A DNA stretch of 64,000 bases from Calendula officinalis. Taxonomy: Eukaryota; Streptophyta; Magnoliopsida; Asterales; Asteraceae. The notes beneath the pieces were generated by a model. It saw only the letters and a list, made by a program, of their open reading frames with translations, did no database searches and was not told where the DNA came from. Both the position numbers and the translations under genes were made by a program. The stretch is from NCBI GenBank assembly GCA_963853835.1, contig OY970824.1, positions 72,178,372 to 72,242,371 on the forward strand. Direction: 5' to 3'. Positions 57,011-64,000 of the stretch are shown piece by piece. Every line of letters starts with the position of its first letter. Positions within the stretch are counted from its first letter, which is position 1.

Positions 57011-59272
57011 ATGACTGATAATAATGAAAGCACTCAGGCCAACAAAATTCCTATACTCACACCCAATAACTTTGGGATGTGGAAGAATCGTATTAAGCAA
57101 TACATGCTTATTACAGATTATTCCATGTGGGAAGTCGTTTGTGAAGGAAACAAAACTGGTCAACTTCAAGCAAGTAGCTCTGCAACTGAGGCAGACAAAC
57201 TTAAATGTGAGAAGGAGAAGAAAGATAAAGGCATCGAACTCAAAACTCTAAGCACTCTCTTACTGGCCATTCCTAATGATTATCAACATCTCTTTGTTGA
57301 ATATGATGATGCAAAAATACTATGGGAAGCACTGGAGAAGAGATTTGTTGGGACAAAGAGCACCAAGAGGAATATGAAGTCTGTTCTCAAACAAGACTTT
57401 GAAAATTTCAAAGGAAAGCCCAATGAAACACTCACTCAAGTGTTTGACAGATTCAACAAACTAATTGGTGAACTCAACCAAGTTGGTGTAAAGATGGATC
57501 AAGAGGATGTCAACATGAAGTTTCTAAGGTCTCTTAGTGAAGAATGGGCCATGTACACAGTGGTGTACAGACAAAGAGATGCTTTAGAAGAAAAGGAGTT
57601 AGATGAACTCTATAATGATCTCAGAGTGTTTGAAACTGAGGTAAATCACAAAAACCCTTCTATTTCTTCTAACAATGCTGCTTTTGTGTCTAGTACAGGT
57701 CAAGGACAAGAAACCTCCGCAGGAAAGGCTGCAGATTCTGAGGATACTGCAAGAGAATCCTTCTTCACTAGTCATGTGCATACTGCATTGATTAGTGATG
57801 ACTTGGAACAACTGAATCCAGATGATCTTGAGGAGATGGATCTTAAATGGCAGATGGCTATGCTGAGCCTAAGGACCAAAAGATTCCTAAAAAGAACTGG
57901 AAGGACAAGCCTCAATTTCAACAAAGGTGACAAAGCAGGATTTGACAAAACTAAAGTCAAGTGTTACAACTGTAACAACCTTGGTCACTTTGCAAAAGAA
58001 TGTCCTCAACCAGACAAAAGATCAAAATCAACTGCTCTTGTGTCACAACAAGGACAAGGATATGACTGGAGCTTCCAAGCAGAAGAGCATGCTCAAAATC
58101 AAGCTCTCATGGCCTTTACTGACAACAAAACTGAGGTAAAATCTAAACCTTGTACTCCTGAATGTGCTAAAATTATTAAAAATCTAGAAAAAGAAAACAA
58201 TAAATTAAATGAAGATTTAGCAAAAGCAATCAGAAGAAATTATGAGTTTGATGGGGTGATTGCTGATCAAGAACATCAAATAAAGGTGTACAAGATGATT
58301 GATCAACGGATCAAGGAAGAATTGCTTCAAGCTGTGGATGAGAAAGAGTTTTATGAAACAAAAAATAATGAACTAACAAGTAAAATAGAAGAATGTCAAC
58401 TTGAAATTGAACAAAATAAATTAACAATTAAAAAGTTTGAAAGAAGCACTAAAATTCTTGATGAATTAACTAATAATCAAACTACAGAAAAGGTTGTTCA
58501 TGGGGTGGGATATCATGCTGTACCACCTCCATATAAAATCATTCCACCTCTTAAAAACAGTTCAGAAAGAATCATTAATGAATTAAAAACTGAAAATCAA
58601 ACTGAATCATCTAATGAAACATCTGAATCAAATAATTCTTCTGATGATGAACAATCAATTGAATTTACTATATCTCAAAGTGAATCACCAAAATCAATTG
58701 ATACAAGTTTTCACACAGCTCAAAGTCCAAATGAATCTCCCAAATATAATGCAGATAATGTACCAAAAATTTTAACAAGGGGGAATGAAAGAAATAAAAC
58801 ACAACTCTTAGACCAAAGAATACCTGAAGGTGCTAAAAATAAGAAACTAAGATGTGTTATATGCAATAAAATGAACCATTTAGCAAGGGATTGTCACTAC
58901 AATCCAATAAACTGCAAAGAGTTAAAAGAATTTAAAGTTCTTAAAGAAAATGCTAAAACTCAAAAGTTAAAAGTTACTACTGGTCATTCAGTAGTAAATA
59001 AAATTAAAAATCCAATTGTTGAAGATCCAAGATTTGGAAGAAGTAAACCAAGGTTTGTTCAAAACAGAAGAGCTGGAAGCCCAAAGTACAGCAATTACTT
59101 CAAGAATAATGGAAAATCCAATCAAAATAAACAATATTTTAAATTTTCCAACACCAGTAGAAACTCTAACAAATTTACTACTGGTGTTAACCCTAATTAT
59201 AATGCTGTATGGTACCAGTACAAGAATACTACTGGTAATAACCCTAACATCAAAAATACTACTGATCAGTAG
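57011..59272 (+). CDS. Copia-type Gag polyprotein with two zinc knuckles
   Basis: 753 aa, intact. It starts MTDNNESTQANKIPILTPNN. Residues about 15-230 form a copia Gag (UBN2/Retrotran_gag_2) domain with FGMWKNRIKQYMLITDYSMW and LWEALEKRFVGTKSTKRN. A CX2CX4HX4C knuckle CYNCNNLGHFAKEC is at about 317-330 and a second, CVICNKMNHLARDC, at about 614-627. Between them, about residues 375-490 are charged and coiled-coil-like. Gag packages element RNA in cytoplasmic particles. Two knuckles so far apart are unusual; single knuckles are the rule in copia Gag. The frame stops before any protease, integrase or RT, so replication would need pol supplied by another element. Confidence 0.85.
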   Translation: MTDNNESTQANKIPILTPNNFGMWKNRIKQYMLITDYSMWEVVCEGNKTGQLQASSSATEADKLKCEKEKKDKGIELKTLSTLLLAIPNDYQHLFVEYDDAKILWEALEKRFVGTKSTKRNMKSVLKQDFENFKGKPNETLTQVFDRFNKLIGELNQVGVKMDQEDVNMKFLRSLSEEWAMYTVVYRQRDALEEKELDELYNDLRVFETEVNHKNPSISSNNAAFVSSTGQGQETSAGKAADSEDTARESFFTSHVHTALISDDLEQLNPDDLEEMDLKWQMAMLSLRTKRFLKRTGRTSLNFNKGDKAGFDKTKVKCYNCNNLGHFAKECPQPDKRSKSTALVSQQGQGYDWSFQAEEHAQNQALMAFTDNKTEVKSKPCTPECAKIIKNLEKENNKLNEDLAKAIRRNYEFDGVIADQEHQIKVYKMIDQRIKEELLQAVDEKEFYETKNNELTSKIEECQLEIEQNKLTIKKFERSTKILDELTNNQTTEKVVHGVGYHAVPPPYKIIPPLKNSSERIINELKTENQTESSNETSESNNSSDDEQSIEFTISQSESPKSIDTSFHTAQSPNESPKYNADNVPKILTRGNERNKTQLLDQRIPEGAKNKKLRCVICNKMNHLARDCHYNPINCKELKEFKVLKENAKTQKLKVTTGHSVVNKIKNPIVEDPRFGRSKPRFVQNRRAGSPKYSNYFKNNGKSNQNKQYFKFSNTSRNSNKFTTGVNPNYNAVWYQYKNTTGNNPNIKNTTDQ

Positions 59273-60138
59273 TAAATGGGGAAATTAGCTTATTCGATAT
59301 TACTACTGATCCGATTCTTCAACGTTACTACTGATGGTTCGCGCTCAATACATTATTACTACTGATCAGTAATAAGTAGTGATTTTTACTACTGATCATC
59401 TTTACTACTGATCTTACTCGTTTGATGTTATTAATGATCCAAATATTACTACTGATCAGTAGTAAATAAAGAGAGTAGTGTTCCGGATTTTGTTACTAAT
59501 CAGTACTAAACGAAGAAAATTTTGATACTGGTTTCTTTATTTTGACTGATACATCATACCTTGGAAAGCATGACACACACCATGCTCATTCCATAGCACG
59601 GTTTATTGATCGTATCTGATAATAATGTGAAACGAATCACATTATTCACACACACATGTTGAAGGCATGATAAAGATAAAGGAAAGTTTTATTTGTTACA
59701 TATTTGATCTTTATCAATTGATTACAGAAGATAATTGATTATATTTTATTTGAAGATGAAGTGGAAAGTCTTACTACATAAGATGTTATGTAAAGATGTA
59801 AATGCAATTCAACAGAATCTTAATGAAAAGATCTGATTGAAGACCAAGATGTCCCTCATACAAGATATGACGTTGCTGATTACTATATTTAGATGGAATG
59901 TGATGCATAGTTTGAGTTTCTACTTCAACTTCAAATAGAAGATAGTTAATTTTCAATGTAATTAATATAGCCTTGAAGAACACAAGAATGATATCACACT
60001 TTTAGGGGAAGAAAAAGTGTTGATCATTCAAGGGGAAGTTCAAGTTTCTCGGATTGATTTGATTATGTCAAAAAGGGGAACAGACTTGAAGATTCCTAGC
60101 TAATTCTATAAGTTTTGTCAAATCAAATAGGGGAAGAT
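59273..60138 (+). other. Noncoding part of the LTR element between gag and 3' LTR
   Basis: 59273-59470 carries about six more TTACTACTGATCAG units. From about 59500 the sequence changes character and shows no pol remnant, ending in the purine tract at 60128-60136. Confidence 0.6.
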
Positions 60139-60649
60139 TGTTAGGAATATTATTATTAATATTCATTATTGATTTGATATGTCAAAACTATTAAACTACA
60201 AGGACCTAAGTCGATGATATGAAGTTCAAGATTCAAATAAGATTTAGGAGATAATCATTAATGTAAAAAGATATAGTATATCTTTATTAATTTAAAAGAT
60301 TTAGTATTATCTTTTCCTTGTAAGTCTTGGGTTTTCTAGTATATAAAGAAACCTAATGACATAGAATTAGATGTTCTTGGAACCCACGTTTTAACGTGTT
60401 CGTGTGTAAAACCTAAGCCTCAAGGTCGTATGATCCTGTTTAACAAAAACCGTTCTACATATTTATATGTAGAATTGGGGCTTTTAGTAATCATTGTATA
60501 TAAAGATGATGATGAAACCTTGTTTAGCTATACAAATCTGTTTATCTAATTCCGCAATTATATGTTTTGTATATGCTTATTCCAGATAAAGAACTAACTA
60601 TTCTTGAGCCTAAAGATCTACGTTTATGAAGAGTTATTCGATCTTCACA
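60139..60649 (+). repeat. 3' LTR, different family from the 5' LTR
   Basis: TGTTAGGAATATT ... ATTCGATCTTCACA. TATA-like AGTATATAAAG at about 60338. It has no TACTACTGAT units. Only the outer tips and an AGATCTACG near the 3' end recall the 5' LTR. Confidence 0.75.
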
Positions 60650-60830
60650 GAGTAATATATGATAGCTTCTATGAATAATAAGGATCTTGTTAATAGGATG
60701 CTGGTTGTGCTTTGCTATGAGTGATGTGGTTTAAAGGAGTGGGTTTTGTTAATCGAAATTTGATGTACTGTTTTGCTCTGTTTGTTAATGAATCTACTGT
60801 TGGTTTTTGATCAACTTGAAATCGATTCGA

Positions 60831-61420
60831 CTGCTTGAATATAGCTTTTCTATCGTGTAGTTTGGGTGGTTCGAAATTTATCTACAGTTTTAAAAAATGT
60901 GATTAAAAATTGGAACTTCTATTGAAAATTTCACTAAAACCACATATTGCAACAAACTTTTTACGTGTCACTAATATACGAGTCGCTAATATCGTTTTTC
61001 TTGTAGTGTTTTCGCCGGACTTCCATTAGAGAAATTAGCTTTTTATTTCACACACTACTAACTTAGTCTTTGAGTTGGACAATAATTATGTAATTATACT
61101 TTTTAAATTGTACGGAGTATAATTCTTGGACAATTACTTTGGAAAAAAAAAGATATTTCTATTAATACTTTAAACCTGAATAAACAATTACATAAGATTG
61201 TTTTCAACGCAGTCGAAGGCTAATCTACCTCCAATACCTTTTGGGAGATTTATTTTGGGTTACTATATACTCTCTCCATCCCGATTTTATTATTCACATT
61301 TTTTTTGATTTGTCTTATATTATTATCAACTTGAAAATTCTATAAATTAAAAAAAAAACAGTTAAGTGGTAAATATAAAATTTTATAGGTTATATATGTA
61401 ACAAAGACACTTTTATTAAA
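60831..61420. other. Intergenic DNA
   Basis: CTCTCTCCATCCCGATTTTA at about 61270 looks like one Stowaway terminus without a partner. A unit AAGTGGTAAATATAAAATTT at about 61363 is repeated at 61909 on the far side of the next element. Confidence 0.4.
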
Positions 61421-61895
61421 AGGTTAATATCATACACATCCTTGAAAACTTTCAATATTACGTATATATCCTTGCAAACTTCATTATTACATATATATCC
61501 TTCCAAAACATCAAAATTCTCACATATATCATTTTACTTAATTTAATCATATGTAAATCATTTAAAATTTTGAAGAAAAAAATCATAATCAAAATTAATG
61601 GTAAAATGTTCTAAATACTCTTAAAGGTCAATGGTTTTTTCTTTCGATAACCGTATTTTCTTGCCAAACTTGACAATTACATTTTCTTTCGTCAAAGGTA
61701 TTTACGTTATTTTACCATTTATTAAGATTAGATTTTTTTTTAATTTATAAAAGATTAAATATGATCAAATTAGGTAAAAGGATATATATGAGAATTTTGA
61801 TATTTTGGAAGGATATATACGTAATAATGAAGTTTGCAAGGATATATATGTAATATTGCAAGTTTGTAAGGACGTATATGAAATTAACCCTCTTT
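61421..61895. mobile_element. Fold-back MULE-like element
   Basis: The left arm (AGGTTAATATCATACACATC, then repeated ATATATCCTTGCAAAC) and the right arm are inverted copies. TTTATTAAA on both sides is a candidate 9-bp target. Noncoding. Confidence 0.65.
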
Positions 61896-62178
61896 ATTAA
61901 ATTGCAGTTAAGTGGTAAATATAAAATTTTATAGGTTATATATGTAATAAATCCACTTTTATTAAATTGTGTGATTTTTATACGTGGATAATATCATTGG
62001 GATTTTGGGTTACTCCAAGTCTCCAACATACACCAACACGCTATCAAATGGCTAACTTTAAATACTTTATTAGTTATATTTAGACTTAAGGATGCTGAAA
62101 AACAAAGCACAAACATCAAGAGTTTAGTAATATGATTTGGAGAAATAAATTAAACAAAACGTACAATCTTTTTATAAG

Positions 62179-64000
62179 CTACGGAATTGGGGAACTCAGG
62201 CCCTCTTGTGAGGACAATGACCGAAGATTATGGTGTTTAGAAGACGGGAAGCGCTTGAAGGATGGGCGCTTGTTTAGACGAACAAGAGTTCTTTTTGCAA
62301 ACATTGATCGGAAAAACGGTGATGCTCTCTCCTTGAATTTGAGAACCAGAAAGAAAATGATGCGATAAGCAACCAGAATAGCAAATATTGCAAACAAATC
62401 CCACCATTTTGAGTGATTCAAAGGTAATCGGTACATTTTTGTGATTATGTCTTCTCCGGTCAATTTTGGGTCGCCAGGTGCTAAGCCGTCAAACACCAAC
62501 CCTAACATGTCATTCTTGTACGCTCCCTGCTTTTCCAAACCAATATAATTGTGTTATATATGTAGAGGTGGCAAAAGGTATGTTTAAGGGTAAGCATAAT
62601 CGGGTATATGCAGGTTCCGGCCGGAACCGGAACCTTTAATACCAGTTGCTTAATATTCGGAACCGGGACCGGAACCTCCGGTGCCGGTTCCGGTTATCAT
62701 ATCTCGAAAATCATAAAATTAAAATAATATGTAAACCTTAAATATTAATCATTTTTGGTAGTTTTATCTATTAATCTTTGGATAATTAGAATTTTCATAC
62801 ACTAAAATACATAATTGTATAATTATTATATCGATAAAATATTATATGAGAAATGATATTTAGTCCTACCATTTAGACCTACTCATAGGCCTACCCACTT
62901 GATAAGATGACACGTGTATTCCACAAATTCTCTCTCCTAATATTATCCCTTGATTTTGACACGTGTCTCCATCTAATGAGTAGGCCTATGAATAGATCTA
63001 AATGGTAGGCCTAAATACCATTACTCATATTATATTTAGACTAGGTAATGACTAAAGTCATTCAATATTACACCGTATTTCTCATATTGTTTAATTTGGG
63101 TATTGATTTTCTCATATATATTACTTCGTATTATATTTTAACAAAAATAGACCGAATAATCGACGGTTCCGATTACCCGGAGGTCACCGGTTCCTAGATT
63201 TTGAGAACCAGAGCCAGAACAGGAACCTCTTAGGCGCTTCATGATTTTAGGAACCATAACCATGGTTCTAAAACAGTTTGAGTTACCCGCTTTTTCTGCT
63301 GATCTCTATGACCCGTGATAACTAGAAACACCTTTTTATTCAAAATTACTAAATCTAATATTATTAGACCGATGTCATGATTACAAAATTTATATTATTT
63401 CAATAACAATTTAAAATTGTATAAAATTGATTTTCAAAGTTTTATATACATAAAATACATTTTTGACAAACTTTCAACACAGATAACACCATTCCTACAA
63501 AGGGGTTTTCGCATCCATTTAGGCGTTTGAGCAAAAATACACACATTCATTACTGAAAAAGGTTGAAATTGCTTTACACGAAGTGATTTGTACAATATAT
63601 AAACTATTTGGGTAAATGTCAGAAATTGTCCTTGTGGTCTTGGGTTTTCTGGTTTTTTTGTCCTTAAACTTTTTTTTTTCGAGATTTTTGTCATCGTACT
63701 CTTTAAAATTTTGTTTTACCTGTAGTGACCATGATCCGTAATTTATGTACGACACTGGATAGCGCCAAAAGGGCTTGGGAAGATCAGGAAGTTGACGAAA
63801 GAAACCAGAGGTCATCATCATGATCCCCTGAAACAAATTAAAGTACAATTAATTAATTAGTCAGCGTGATATGAAGGGTAACTGATGTTGTGTTTGTAAA
63901 ATTGAGTTCTTACTATGAATCCGGCACCCGTAACAATCCCCATCAAGAAATTAGGAACCAGTGATGCGACCACCATCATGCAACTTTCCACCACCGCGAT
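62179..64000 (-). CDS. Half-size ABC transporter, ABCG/WBC subfamily (ABCG3-like), 3' exons only
   Basis: The window holds the last three exons: from beyond 64000 to 63914 (VVESCMMVVASLVPNFLMG then IVTGAGFI), 63827-63720 (GIMMMTSGFFRQLPDLPKPF then WRYPVSYINYGSWSLQ) and 62526-62179 (GAYKNDMLGLVFDG, WWDLFAIFAILVAYRIIFFL and the tail SLSSQEGLSSPIP). All junctions are phase 0. This is the C-terminal membrane domain with its last three or so helices. The tail beyond the last helix (about 50 residues with FAKRTLVRLNKRPSFKR) is characteristic of the ABCG3 type. ABCG half-transporters dimerise and export lipids or other hydrophobic compounds; the substrate here is unknown. The last intron (62527-63719) is bloated by repeats. 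The nucleotide-binding half lies outside the window. Confidence 0.85.
62560..63270. repeat. Split GGTTCCGG-type repeat in the ABCG intron
   Basis: GGTTCCGGCCGGAACCGG and GGTGCCGGTTCCGG at 62610-62700, and GAGGTCACCGGTTCC with AACCAGAGCCAGAAC at 63180-63220, look like the two ends of one hAT-like MITE separated by other sequence, including the MITE at 62844. TSD not found. Confidence 0.45.
62844..63030. mobile_element. Fold-back MITE in the ABCG intron
   Basis: 187 bp with inverted ends ATATGAGAAATGATATTTAG and CTAAATACCATTACTCATAT and a long inner stem (CCATTTAGACCTACTCATAGGCC-type). The same family is found at 1-96 and around 30425-30915. Confidence 0.75.
63610..63719. repeat. Truncated MULE terminal repeat abutting a splice donor
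   Basis: GGGTAAATGTCAGAAATTGT and following sequence match the terminal repeat of the Pack-MULE-like element (18542, 19876). The match runs right up to the exon border at 63719/63720. Confidence 0.7.

Larger units (their letters stand above)
56305..60649 (+). mobile_element. Gag-only LTR retrotransposon with unlike LTRs
   Basis: Target duplication GAGTA at 56300-56304 and 60650-60654; the paralogous site downstream of gene 1 has a single GAGTAAT, confirming the empty site. 5' LTR 56305-56922 (TGTTAGAGC ... CCTGACA), then AG and the tRNA-Met primer site TGGTATCAGAGC (56925-56936). gag at 57011-59272. No pol. A purine tract AGGGGAAGA precedes the 3' LTR at 60139-60649 (TGTTAGGAA ... CTTCACA). 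The two LTRs (618 and 511 bp) align only at the tips. Confidence 0.8.

Overview
This is nuclear DNA from a flowering plant, almost certainly a eudicot. The genes are split by GT-AG introns, the intergenic DNA is AT-rich, and the repeats are plant classes: Stowaway and Tourist MITEs, hAT and Mutator (MULE) elements, Helitrons with plant-type ends, Ty1/copia elements, L1-type LINEs and tRNA-derived SINEs. The repeat flavour would fit an Asteraceae-like genome, but that is only an impression.

Host genes, left to right: UDP-N-acetylglucosamine pyrophosphorylase (1109-4455, +, 14 exons, 497 aa); a KUP/HAK/KT potassium transporter of the KUP10/11 type (5494-9863, -, 8 exons, 793 aa), convergent with it; tRNA (guanine-N7)-methyltransferase (31970-32755, -, coding part in one exon, with a predicted 5' UTR intron); two tandem class II cytosolic small heat-shock proteins (51784-52257 and 55786-56277, +) with matching heat-shock promoters; and the 3' exons of a half-size ABCG transporter (62179-64000, -, cut by the window edge). 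A DEAH1/Prp2-like helicase copy (44887-47413, +) looks like a broken intronless retrocopy. These genes show no sign of working together; they are ordinary housekeeping or stress genes separated by repeats.

The rest is a transposon graveyard in which many boundaries can be read to the base from target-site duplications (TSDs). 10.9-12.9 kb holds a Stowaway MITE split by a SINE. 13.3-16.4 kb holds a deleted Harbinger element and a hAT-like MITE. 18.0-20.2 kb is a four-deep nest of three MITEs around a MULE-like element carrying exon 1 of a PLAC8/cell-number-regulator gene. 23.1-24.8 kb is a hAT element with a MULE inside. 26.9-29.3 kb is a Helitron carrying four exons of a callose synthase. 34.9-38.2 kb has a short Helitron, LINE pieces and hAT/Tourist MITEs. 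39.1-44.7 kb is a decayed Ty1/copia element. 48.6-51.5 kb has a hAT MITE, a long (TTA)n tract and a 1.27 kb near-perfect palindrome next to the first heat-shock promoter. 56.3-60.6 kb is a gag-only LTR element with unlike LTRs, inserted in the 3' UTR of the second heat-shock gene.

No new enzymatic or defence system was found. The most unusual items are the palindrome, the LTR element with unlike LTRs, the two gene-capturing transposons, and a splice donor that abuts a transposon end in the ABCG gene. All calls come from reading the sequence; no database search was run.
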